Origin: Sinonovacula constricta
Taxonomy: Eukaryota > Mollusca > Bivalvia > Cardiida > Solecurtidae
Assembly: GCA_007844125.1 (NCBI GenBank)
Contig: CM017569.1
Span: forward strand, 11,355,686-11,419,685
DNA length: 64,000 nt
Direction: 5' to 3'
Position 1 is the stretch's first letter. Every line of letters starts with the position of its first letter. A model generated the notes under the pieces. The model was not told where the DNA came from and made no database searches. It worked only from the letters and a program-made list of their open reading frames with translations. Below, in pieces: positions 43,523 through 56,400 of this stretch. A program made the translations under genes and the position numbers.

Positions 43523-45317
43523 GGGTCACTTCTAATAATCATTAACGAAGCGGATAAAAGTTAAAAACATAATAAAACACGTGAATATTACGCCATTGAT
43601 AAGTAGTATAGATCTTTAAAAACATTGCGACCCAGATACACATCATGTTTCAAGGAAGCCTTACAGGCTTTGCATAAATGTATCTGATCAGATGTCATGT
43701 TTTGAGATTTTGGCCTGGAAATATCTCTTTGCCTCATGTCATTACTTTGTTTTTCCATTTTATTTTTTTGGATCGGCTTTCATTTCCACATTCGTATTTG
43801 CCCATGTTCCATTTCTATAATTGTCGATTGAAATCTTAATTCCTATCCATATTATTTGATTTTTTTTAACTAAAATCCATGAAGCATACCTCTCAGAGTA
43901 CCAATTTGGAATTGTTACACAGCAAACATATCAATACATATAGTCAAGTGGCGATGCCTTCCACTTTCGTCAGTATTTCCATTGTCATGACAATTTGTTA
44001 GCCATTAGTGTCTGTGAAGTTGCTGTAAGCTGCCCCATCGGAGGGTCTTAACTTCAACATGATGTATCGCCGGCAGTGGGATTCCTTTCCAATTAAGAAT
44101 TGACGAGGCTCGACCTTAAGATGACAGTTTAGGTAGTCAAACTGTCAAATATACGTCACTGTCAAATTGAAACTTAATTGAATACTTTAGTGAAATGACG
44201 AAGCCACGAGCAAAGAACATCGTCTCCGAAATTTTGTGCCAGTGTCGTTTTTTGTTAAGTTGTTTGAAATCCATACCTGCAAAAACGTCTAAATGGGTTT
44301 CTACTTACTTCGTTAACTTGACATCTTGAAATGGCAAGTATATTTTTGGCAGTTTTCATTAAGCGTACTTTCTAGAAATGCGTTTTGCAGTTAATAAAAT
44401 ATGTTGACATCTCAGGTATTGGCGCCAGGTTGTAGACAGATTCCCTGTTTTTGACGTTGTACATGAATTTGCCCTAATTTGCCAAGAATTATAAATAATT
44501 TACAGCTACACTAAGCACAATAATGAGAACATTCACCATATGTACCTTGTTGGTCAAATAAATAATAGTCAAGGTTACACTTTAATGTTAATTTTGGCAC
44601 TAACAATAATTTTTCATTCTGCTACAGTGAAATTTACTTTATCAGGTTGTGTATTTTTATACAAATATTACATCTTCCTGAAACCTACACGTTGGTTTAA
44701 CAGGCGGCTTCACGTGTCTATTCGTCTAATATTTTAACTAGTAAAACTTAAATTAATGTATAAGAGTAACATTCATTTGTATTTAAATAGTTTATAAACA
44801 GAAAAGGGAGTGCTCTTCCCTTGCAAACATTTCCGTTTTGTGAAAAAAAATAGTTACGTTTGGATCAATCAACAAAAATATAAAAGCATATAGATGTTTT
44901 AGTAAATACAATGCAAGAAACTCGTTTTAATAATATAAAGATTAAAGAATTGTTCCGTTTTTTTCCTTTTTTCCTTTGGTGGACATTGGACTTTCGTTCC
45001 TCAATTCCATCTACACATAATCAGGTGATATAATCATTAACACTTCTTCCCTTGTCATTTTGTCTTGATAAAATAATATTATTTACAGTCAACAATTTAG
45101 TGTAGTTAATCTAATATAAATAATTCTTGTCTTTCTTTTCTAAATACCATGTGGACATCATTCTTCGATTACATCACTTGTTTCATTTAACGACGTCATG
45201 ACTTATCGAAGAGAACGTCAGCAGTTGCATACTTTTATTTACATAGATCTGTTTTATTTCTTTTGCTTGCATTTGAAAAGCCTTCCAGGAAGTGCTATGT
45301 AAGAGTTCTATAAAATC

Positions 45318-45510
45318 GGTTTAAGCAGCCTAGTTGCCGACTGACCGTTCCAAAGCGGTAACTATTGGGTTTGTTGTTGTTTGTGCAATGACTCATCGTG
45401 GATTTGTTCTTACTTTAATATTTGGCTTGCATGTGAATACCTTTGTGCTTTTTTAGTATTTTGAGTATATGTTACAATGCCTATAGATCATATTTCTTTA
45501 TTGCAAAATA
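45318..45510 (+). pseudogene. Dispersed repeat copy 2 with decayed GPCR-like frame
   Basis: GTTGCCGACTGACCGTTCCA at about 45333 matches the 61.9-kb copy exactly. The + strand reads LPTDRSKAVTIGFVVVCAMT and onward to LHVNTFVLF before stops. It is in the opposite orientation to copies 1 and 3. Confidence 0.75.
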
Positions 45511-46630
45511 AAGTTGGGTTATTGCGTATATTCTATAAATGGCAAAACTATTAAAATACGGAAAGATAACACTTTGACACACAAATCGATTATATTTAAA
45601 ACTGAACTTGGAAAAAGGCTTAACCATAGGCATAATTTTAAAAAAAGTCTGAAACCAAGACTCTTGAAAAATAAAATAAGACATTGGAACAATACCTTAG
45701 CCGGCCAAATGACGCATTGGGATACTTTAGAACGCATACAAACACACACATTTATACCAAATCAGCTGTGAAATTTTGTAGAAGTTTGACACCATAAAGG
45801 TCATGAAAAACTCTTTTTCCGATTAAAAACATCTTAGAGATCTGTTATTAATTATGACATAAGCTGCTCTAAACATAACTCATGAGGGAAAAGATATGGT
45901 TTATGTAAATGAAACCACAATAAAACATTTACTTCTTAAATGTTGCACCAACAATATCATCAAGAGTTGGTGTCCACATAGGGATATGTACTAAACGAAA
46001 CATCGCAAGAACCTTTAACATAGTTTAAACTACACCCGTTTTGTCACAAATAACCAACAAAATTACTTTGGTAAACAAAAGAGACGTTTGTGCGTTTTGG
46101 CCCACAATCGTCCTATTTCAACAGCAAAAATGTTTTGTTATAATATATGACGACAAATCCCGTTTAAGTATGGAGGGAGAATTATTAACATTAGTTCCGA
46201 ATTGACACCATCGGCTATCTTTACTCTCCTCAAACTTGAACCTTTCTGCACATTTTACACTTACAATGTTATATTTAGAATAAATAAATTCGTAAATTAT
46301 TTCATATATTTTTACTAGCTGCTGAAATTTCGAAACAACCATTCAGAAAGGGGCTTTCAACAAATTGGCGGTCCCAGTATGTAGAAAATCACTGGACAGT
46401 GTTAAATTGCTGATCTCGTTTTATATCTAGACCAGCGATCAAGTTCATATTTTATTAAACCAATTTACTGTATGATATTTAATCCATTTGTCAAACTGAC
46501 TGGCAGTCGTAAACGATCTGTGGTTACAAAACTTTGCTGATAAAAGTTGAACTAAGAATGCCACCAACAATGTTTTGTGACGAACAAAGTGGAAAAAAGT
46601 AAAAACGATAAATATAAAATTTATACTATG

Positions 46631-46711
46631 TATATATATATATGGAGAGAGACGGAGAGACAGAAGAGAGAGACAGAGAGACAGAGAGACAGAGAGAGAG
46701 AGAGAGAGAGG
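46631..46711. repeat. (TA)n followed by (GAGACA/GA)n microsatellite
   Basis: Compound purine-rich tract on the + strand. Confidence 0.95.
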
Positions 46712-48989
46712 TGTAGCTTACGTTTATAACATTATAACAAAAGAAGTTAAGTAGCAAGCAATGTAGCTGACTCTTGCTTAATCATCATTTTAAAAAATTA
46801 ACAAGTTTCGTTAAATAAATTGTATATTTTTATTATCAATCGAGAAAAAAGAACAACTAAATTGTTTTGATGTTGTTGATGTTTTAAAGTCTAAAGAGAA
46901 ACGACAGTCATACATGTGTGAAGGGATAATAATATTATCAGTGTAACTTGATTTATATATAATTCTAACACGAATAATAATAGCCTCTGGGACACGCATT
47001 AATAAATCATTAATGGTTTAAAATGGCCGCTCCATTACTAAAATTAATTAAAGTGTATCTTAAATTAAGCTCGACATAATTAGAGTATGAGTTGTTTGGA
47101 ATAATTACCCGTGTCTGTATATGAAATATACAGCATGGCAATATTGGGATGACTAAAGGCAATTAAATGAACTAAAACAAAAGGACAAAGACCTTTAGAA
47201 CTTTTAACAGCATACTTTTGCTCTCAACATCTTAACATTTCGTATATTTACTGACTAATGTATTGGCTCGTAGATTGACAACCCACTGGCTAATATAATA
47301 TATTAAATATTTAAACTATTTAACCTGTTCAAATTGTTCTCAATACTTTATGGATTCTTACATGCAGTAATGTTATCTACTTGGCATTGAGGTGTGACAC
47401 CATAGTACATTAACATTTGCCTTGTTATTAGCAATGATTGATGAATAGTGAAAGTACAAACCCCTCGCATAAAGGTCTCATGGTTCAGAACAGACCTAAA
47501 CAAGACCAGAAGGCTGGCCTTCTTATACTGAAACAATTATGATGACCTACTTAATTATTAATTTGTATTAATATATACATTATAAATTAATATTATGCGA
47601 ACTAGCCAAACAAAGTGTCTAGGATAATGATATTTAAAAGCCATGCTTCCTACAAGATGGTCATTTCTATATGTTTTTGTTTGTTACAGAAAATGTATTT
47701 CACATAATACAATGGTTCATGTTTTTCTTCTTTTGTCTTGTTTCTTTTTCGTAAACACTTTTACTAAGCTTCAAATAAAACACATTAAAATTTTGGTATA
47801 TTTAGTTTCGTGCTGATTTGCACATATCCTACAAGACAAATAGTGGATTAAAAGGATCTGAATATTTCTAAATTAAAATTGGACAAATTGAAGAAAGTGT
47901 CGCCTGCCCAGGTTTGATAGCTTGTCTAGCCATTGTACTAGTTTTACGTAATATCCATCGCATTGACTGAGAATTATACGTTATATCAAAACATATTATG
48001 TTATCTAAATAAAGCCCATTACATATTAAATAATCTTAGTTTGTGAATAACAAATACTAACACGTTTTACAGCTATTATAATAAAAAAAATGGTTGTTGT
48101 TGGGGTTTTTTACCATTTCATACACTGTATGATATAAAGCTGTAAAGCAAACTGGTTTCATTATTTGAATTTAGGCCTTCTAAAAGTAGGGCATCAACCA
48201 GAAAAACAGAAATGGCCAGATTTTTTTTTATATATGAATGATCTTCATTCCCACGATTTTGTGATGTTTTTATTATTATTGCTTATATAAGCATTTATAT
48301 AAAAGAAAATCAAATTTTACCAAGCTTTAATTTTCACTGATATACTAGCATTTGACCTTGCAAATAAGTACTTAGTTTTTTTTATGTTTTACAAAATAAA
48401 TCGTAAAGTTTAATTAAATTATTTACAATTAAAAAATCCAGTTACAATAAATTCTATGTAAAGTTCCGATCCATTAAATCACTCAAACCTTTTTTGCAAG
48501 GACTCTATTTCTAAACCGTTCTATAAAATCATTTTACTAAGGGCTTGCTTATTCTTTTCGAATACAAATTAACAAGAGAAAATATAATTTCTAACGAATT
48601 TGCTTTTAAGTAATATCAAATGATATTTAAATTTCTATTGTTATCAAGTTGAGCAATGTTTTGATATTTTCTTAAGACACTAACCAATGTCATATTTAAT
48701 ATACAGCCTTTTTCGTCAACCGGTTTCAACACTGACATCAACGTATGGTAAACTAGCTTCTTGTGAACGCACGCATGTGCGGTTTTTATTGTTCCTATCC
48801 ATAATTCAAGCGCTGTAAACCCTTCTTTTCAACGATCCTTATAAACCTTGTCATGGGCCGATCAGGCCACCCAAATTGCAAAACTATCAGATATGATTTT
48901 CAAACTTATATGTTGATCAGATTCTGACTTAAATAATATTTTAAACTTATTTCATGCAGCTTTCATCAGATACGGAATCCAGTTTGTGC

Positions 48990-49030
48990 TCATTTGCATA
49001 AGTGTTGCCCGAGATTCTCATTGGCTACCA
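48990..49030. promoter_or_regulatory. Octamer and CCAAT motifs upstream of Lbx
   Basis: ATTTGCAT (octamer) lies at 48992-48999 and ATTGG (CCAAT box on the minus strand) at 49020-49024, about 570-600 bases before the Lbx ATG. This spacing suits a proximal promoter with a 5' UTR of a few hundred bases. No TATA box is clear. Confidence 0.35.
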
Positions 49031-49594
49031 GAGCATTAAACACACCCTCACATACATTAGCATGATTTATTAGCATCTAATTGTTGGTTTGTGAAAACAT
49101 ATATCAAGATAACTATCAGGGAGATTTGAATGTGTAATATCGTCGCCTTCTTACCCATTGAATAATCACAAATACGACAGAGGTCTTTCAATGCTCACTG
49201 TTTGTTGATGTCCAGTAATTGTGGAAAAAGTGGGCAATTAGAGTAAACGTGCGCTATTTAATGTAGATACGGAGAGCAGCTCTAAACCGTCGGGTCATTT
49301 CAGGATACCAAGTGGCCAGTGCAATAAAAGTGATAACAAGACGGGAGATTGTTGCACTTGACAAATATACCTTGTACACGGATTATGGCCTAGCTATATG
49401 ACCCACAGTAACTGTAGTTCGCTAATTGTCCAGCCGAATCTAATGGACACATAACCGGATTTTGTGTTTTATTTTCTTTGCCTTTGTTTTGTGGTTCTAA
49501 AGGCGCTTTTGCATGTGAAAACAAAATGTTGATTGACGTTATAACAACAGAACTGTAGTCGATCAGATTGTTTGTATAATTTTTGGATATACAC

Positions 49595-50405
49595 ATGGAT
49601 CAAATGTTTTCTCAAGACAAACTAATGTATTTACCCCATCCAGTCTCGGCAGTTCAGTTCCTGGAAGCTCGCCGGTTCTTTGAGCTGCAACAAATCCAAA
49701 GTTTGGTGGATAAGCAGCATCATTGTCTACAACTACTGAATTCGCTTGGACCGCTAAGACAATTGTCAATGGCTGAAAATATTTCTACAAGACATCAAGT
49801 GAAACCGTACACATCTTTTAGCATTAGAGACATTCTTGAAGGTGACAAACAGGACAATAATATTGCGCGGAACACCAGTCGTCTCCGACCGGAAAAGCCG
49901 CCTCCGGGAAATGAATGCTCACCACGACCGAGATGTTCATCAACTTCATCTTCGTCGTCATTGTCGGGATATTCTTCCGATCGGCATTGCGAAAACTCTT
50001 GCAGCTGTTCTCAAAATTCTCCACCAAAACGAAATTCTAACAAGAAGTTAGATACAGGTGTTTGTCATAGAATAATCCGGCCTTGGTGTCCGTCAAACCA
50101 AGCTGTGTCGCCGGCTTCTGCGCAGGGACCGGCGTCAAAAGACGACCGCCGTGAAGAACGACATTGTTCACATAGCCAGGGTCAAACTATTTCCGGCAAT
50201 GGGCGCAGGCGAGAGGACATATTCTTTAGAACTAATACTTCAAATCTTAAAAGAAATGTTCGTCATTTACATAATGGAGATAACGAGGAAATTGATGTGG
50301 AGAGATGTGACGATGAGGAGGAAAATCACTCCGACCCCGATATGTCCCCGCTCGGAGCCTTGGTTGCAATGTCGACAAATGCTTTCAAGGGATTAGAATC
50401 CTTTG
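49595..50405 (+). CDS. Lbx: Lbx exon 1
   Basis: It encodes residues 1-270 plus one base, with donor G|GTAAGTAT. It contains the eh1 motif, FLEARRFFELQQIQSLV (22-38, a helix absent from the vertebrate protein as I recall it), a RIIRPWCPS stretch (159-167) and the FKGLE block. The intron position just after FKGLE and before the homeodomain agrees with vertebrate LBX1. Confidence 0.95.
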
Positions 50406-53400
50406 GTAAGTATAAAATCATAAACTACTGACCATATTAACGAATTTAACATCAAAAGTAAAGCCAAAGACGCTTAGCTTTTGCCACACAAATTAAACAG
50501 GCATGGATATATAATAACATCCAACAAAATGTATAATTAACAATTCATTTTATTTAATAAATACAATTAAGCACAAGCGATTTTAAATGTTTAATTTTAA
50601 ACATGTTAAATTAAAACTATAAATAATAAGAGAAAACATAATTAGCTATGCATATTTTCTTTCTAACTATTTTATTAAAATCATATTAACAATACAGGAA
50701 AGAGATGTAAATGATGGCAAATGGCTGCAAAGAAAACGTAAGTTCAATATGTAAGCATAACAATGTCAACATTCCTACGAGAAAAATAAAATCAACTACT
50801 ATCATTCCTTAATCCGAAGTGATTTAAAAATAATAATAAATGTTTGCTTTAAAAAACAACTATTTATACCACAAAATGTTAACATATCGAGGGATGATAA
50901 GGATTCAACAAAGAAATGGCGGCCGAACACAATACCATTGCCCATTTATTTTATTTGTTAATACAAATTAATTACATATCATAGCTATCCAACAAATAAT
51001 CATGTCAATATAACAAGAGAGAACACAGAAATTTATAACAAAGTAAACTTTTTATTTTTCTTAGTTTAATTCTAGACGTATAAAATAATATTTGCAAATA
51101 AAAAGATAAAAATAGTAAAAACCACATTATTTACTCTTATTTTAGTAACTTTAAATTCACGCTGCACCATTGAATATATATACGAAGTTTTTACTTGTTT
51201 GGCCATTTCCTAATGTTCAACTTAATAGCAAAGTTGTGAAAAGTCTTCTCTTCTTCACGGACAATAAGAGTTAATTTTCATCAAATCGGAATGCTAAATA
51301 GAGCTAAACCATTTAGAATTTAGAATTTATGCCAAATGCACCGGCAATGGTTAAATAACAGTTTTCTTAATCGCCTTGGTTTATATTTCGACCTATGCAT
51401 TCTTTTATTAATATGAGCTTAACAAAGCGCTCTACACATCGTCATTATAAAGAAATGTGTAAAATATGGCAAGGTGAAATAAGATTTATTTGATCATTTA
51501 TTCTTTTTCCCGCCATATCCTAATAAATAAAGCCACGAAGTGATACAAATACAATACATGGGCTCTTGAAAACACGTGTCATAAAGGAATCATTTCATCA
51601 AAGACATTGAAAGCTAAGACAACGGACATGTAAACATTGCGAATATATTATGAATGTATGAATATATGTTTATGTATATACAATAAAAATGAAAACATAG
51701 CGTATGTATTTTGCATGTATGAATATATGTATGCATATATGTATATAAAATGAAAATGTAAAGATGGCGTATATATAATGTATGTATAAATATATATATG
51801 CATATATGTATATAAAATGAAAATGTAAAGATGGCGTATGCATAAATGTATCTAATATTTAAAAAAATGAAAATCAAATTAGACTATTTTATCACTAATT
51901 TATTTTATTTTATAAAAATAGAAAAATTACCAGTCTTCCTTAAGCTCTACTACATCTAACTTTAAATAAGACCATGCAAATAAGCTGAAGAAAAGTTATT
52001 TAACACTTACTTATCCTTCCAATTTAGCTTCAAGTATGGCTATAATTAGCATAATATGTTTAAAAGTTTGTTGAGGAAAGCAGTCCAAGAAACCAAGAAT
52101 CTGTATTGCAGTCTTCATCCAAAGTTATTGTCATAGAGGTAAGCATAACTTGCTAACTTTGCAATGTGATATGGCAAACCGACTTAAGCGTAAGTTATGG
52201 CATTTTATAACACAATCGACCAAACAGTATGTATTTTACGTTTTACACTGTTAGAATAATCGTAACTGGGAAATGAAGTTCAATATAATTACTCTAGTTA
52301 AATAAAGAACATTCCTTATTGTCTTACATTACAATGCTTTGAAGTTGTTTATGTTTATTTTTTAATCATACATTGGAATGATAACTGTCTTTTTCAACTT
52401 AGTTTAAATTCTGCTACCTGTTTTGATTGACTTACTTAACGTTTTAATGGTAAAATAGTTTTGTAGTAGAGCGGGTGTAATGCAACAGTAATAAAGATGT
52501 ATACAAAATAGGTCCAAAATGCATTGAAACTTGGTTCGAGTAGCCGTGAAGGCAAGTACGGCCAACTTCGCTTCTTTCTCTTTTTCTCTCTTTGACCAAT
52601 TTTTCTGTCACTCATATACGGATTTAGAAAGATCAATGCCTTTATAATCTTCTATTTTTTATATGCTCATTAAACACATTGTGATTAATTTCACTTAAAT
52701 ATTCGGAAGTTTATATGATAAAATTAAATTTGAATAAAATCAAAACTACGTACAAAAAATTAGTTGTTATATGCCATTATCAACCAATATACTTTTTATA
52801 GAGAATTTCAGGAAGCTTTGAAATAAATGGCTATCTAAAGCTCGGCGACATCTTTATCTAACATACTATGCAGAAAAATTGAGAAAATTGGGCCTTTAAA
52901 ATGGGAGTATTTATGGGAACAATTGTACCATTTTTGTTAAATTGTGTGTTGTTTGAATTGAACCAATCAACATATTTGTTTGTTTTCTAAATGAATTAAT
53001 TTGTTTCCAGCTATTAGCAAATCACTTTTCATTAATAGTTTATGACATGATATTTGGAATTTTCTCATTTCGAATAAAGAGACATCCTTATATATGAATT
53101 AAGATAAAAACATCCCCAAAAGCATAACCGGATAGTACATTCTTTAAGAGCTGTGCACACACGTCTTATTTGAGGACCGCAACATATCAGCTGTTAAAAT
53201 TTTCTATTTCTAAATATTATCTATTACACTTGCTATACCGTCAGCTGACTTTTTATAGCACTCCTAAAACATGCACCTTTTCCTGATCAAGAGAGCACCT
53301 ATGTTAACGCTTGTTTATGAGGTTTTTTATACTGAAAGTAACTTCTTAATTGTAATTGTGGTTTTGACTTAAAACATAGCGAAACAACTCAATTATTATT

Positions 53401-56400
53401 ATGAACCAATAATTCTTATCTGAATATTTTATGAACACTATGAAACTGTATACATTGGTAAATTATATCTTGATTAAGTAAATTCCATCGTAAAAAGATG
53501 TTGATACTATCAAAAGCTGTTGTTAAGTTAAAGTTTTCTTCTGCAAGGTAATATTCCTGTCATAAAAATTAATCATTTTATCCCTGAGGTATGGAATGCT
53601 GTTTCAAGTGATCTTTGATGGCATGTGTAAGTTTATACAGGTATCTTAACGATTTCAACCCACGCGTTTTACACATTAACATTGCAATTTTAATTTCAAT
53701 GTTTATACTTGCTACGTAAATGTAACTATGAAAACAAAGTCATGTGTTTTGTGTCATTCAACATTAATGTCTCCATTTGATTCTCTTTTTTTATTATTGG
53801 TGACTTTCTCTGTAGTATTGGTATGTTGATCAATTGGTTGTTAACCCTTGTAGAACGACAGTTTGCGGCCACCAAGAGGAAATCTTGTAACTATTTCCGA
53901 ACGAAAATAACATATAACATACCAAGTGGCCAATACTGATGTGTGTTTTGTTTTCTCTTTGGGAAATCTCATTTTTGTACAAAAAAGCATTGACGCGAAG
54001 CATCAAAGGTCGCCGTCGAGCTATTTTTTTAAAAAAATGTTTACATTTTACCCAAAAGGAATTCATTAAAACAACAGCAACGTTTGTTGTTAAAACACAT
54101 TTAAATTGTCGTCAAACTTAGTGGGATTTTCCGTCATGTTTTTAGTTAGTTTGCACTATTATATACACCGTTTTAGCCCCACTTCCAATGCATTAGCACC
54201 AGTCTGAGTTTGTGATGTAACCCTCACCGCTAACTGCCCATAACCCCCAAATCATGGAAAGGAAAAAAATACGTGTACTCCTTACTCATTGGCGAAAGGA
54301 CGTCTCAGTAGAGCTATTGCTCTTTCCGATAACTAGTACAAGTCCATCCTGTTTCTAACCACAAGAAACACGCATAAAATTAAACCTAAAGAGAAAATAA
54401 TGAACAGGCAACAAAATGCAACGTTAAGAAACTAAAGATAGTTCGACATTGGTTTCTAGCTTCCACAAGGGTATAGAGTAACAAGAGGCCGGTCTTCATA
54501 ACATTGAAAGAAGTCTGCAATCCGAAACTCTGGTTGCAACGATACGATCAAACATAAAAATAAAACTAACTGATGATATGTAGTGTTTCATTTCTATACC
54601 ACGTCAAAAGTTTGTAACTGAAAACAATTTAAAATACAAAAAGAAACTGATTAAGCAGTGACGAATTGTCTTTGGACGCAGGGAAAGATGTCCGAATACA
54701 AACAGCAAAACATAACATAATTTTACTTTGACTTGTGCAAGGTACATCGTCGTAAAAGGTAATTTAAACAAATCACATATACATATAGTAAATTAACAAT
54801 TTTGAGTGACTGGTGATGATGTTAACTGTATTTTACAGTTAACTTAAATATATTGTTGATATTCACTAAACATTAATAATGACGGAAATTTCTATTCATT
54901 AAAGCGCCGCATATCACTTGTGCATTAAAACAACATGGCGTCATCCAAATGACTTTCCAGTAACGATCACATATAGACACCGCGCGCATGCGCACTACAA
55001 TAAAAAATGTAACTTACTAATTATATAGATGAACGTTTTTTGCTATGACATAAACATTTAAGCATTGATGCGTACCATCATTATGTAATATTTTAATTAA
55101 AGGTGTATTTATTATACAAAGTAAAAGCAAATAACTATTTTGTTGTATGTTTTTTTTTATTAATGAGAATTAAAATCATTCTTTATTCTTATAATTATAC
55201 TAATTTGCTCGGCATTAATAGAGATGTAAGTCTTTCGTTTTGTTCATACTATCACTTTTTGTTATGGTGATTTTATTTGCTAACAAATGTCAAAGACATG
55301 GTTGTTTTCACGAAATACAAAGTTTTCATTGGCCTCAAATGTTTAAATAAAGCAACACACTCCACAAATTTTCATCACATTGTGTTAATGAATCAACATT
55401 CAATACAGCACTCTGGTTCAGAACCATTTATAAATTTAAACTACATTATACAGTGAAATACTACCGCAGCTGTAGATGCACGTTGTTGTTTATGTTCAGC
55501 AAACGACCCGGCGTATTCAAGTCATACGAGAACACAGTGTGAAATAAAAACCCTACTGTGTTCGTGTTAAGCACGGAAACAGTGCAGTCCGAACTGACGA
55601 CCTTATTTACATACAGAGACAAGAGAGAAGATTAACTGGTGGAAAGTGACAAATATTTCATCGAGTTAGACATACAGGCTGAAGTCTCATTGTTCCTATC
55701 TGGGGATTCCTTTCTATGTGATAATGACAGTGGGGACCTTCTGCTATTCATCACAAACTTACAGACAGACCGGTCGTGGGGCAAACCCATGCTAGACAAC
55801 CGTCCGCGTTTTTTTTCTCTTTTTCTGTTTAAATTAAATATGGAAAAAATAAATTTAAATTATGTGTAACCATGGTAATAATTTTAATAAATTCGAGACA
55901 TAAGATCGGCCTAACAGTCGTTGATTTACACAGAACATAAGTCTCATTTCTGGAACTTAGCAAATGGACCAATTTCAGTTAAAACAGGTGAGTCGCTGTT
56001 GGTTTGCAAGTAAGCATGTTAAGAAAAAATGCCAATTTAAAATAAAACAAAACACAAGACTGGGCAATAAATGTGGTCTCTGGAACGTATATATGTGTGT
56101 GTTTCCTATTCTCTTCTGTATTGTAAACAATCAATGGTGTCCTTTTATTGTTAGTGTAGATATTAATTGTCGATTTAAACATGTAATGAGAATGTTCTAT
56201 ATGATTTAGCAAATCAAAATGTATATAAATAAAATTATTGATCTTAGACATGCGTTTAACAAAAGAGGCATTTTCGCAAATTGTCAAACACATCAAACAA
56301 TTGCAAGATGTAGAAATATTTAAAATGTAATAAATAATTTTGTGTACGTGTTGTTTAGTTACAAATAATGAATGTCCAATCATTGGACACATATTAACAT

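Larger units (their letters stand above)
43000..48940. other. Intergenic, upstream of Lbx
   Basis: Besides the microsatellites and repeat copy 2, no gene or RNA gene is seen. Any Lbx enhancers cannot be told from sequence alone. Confidence 0.5.
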
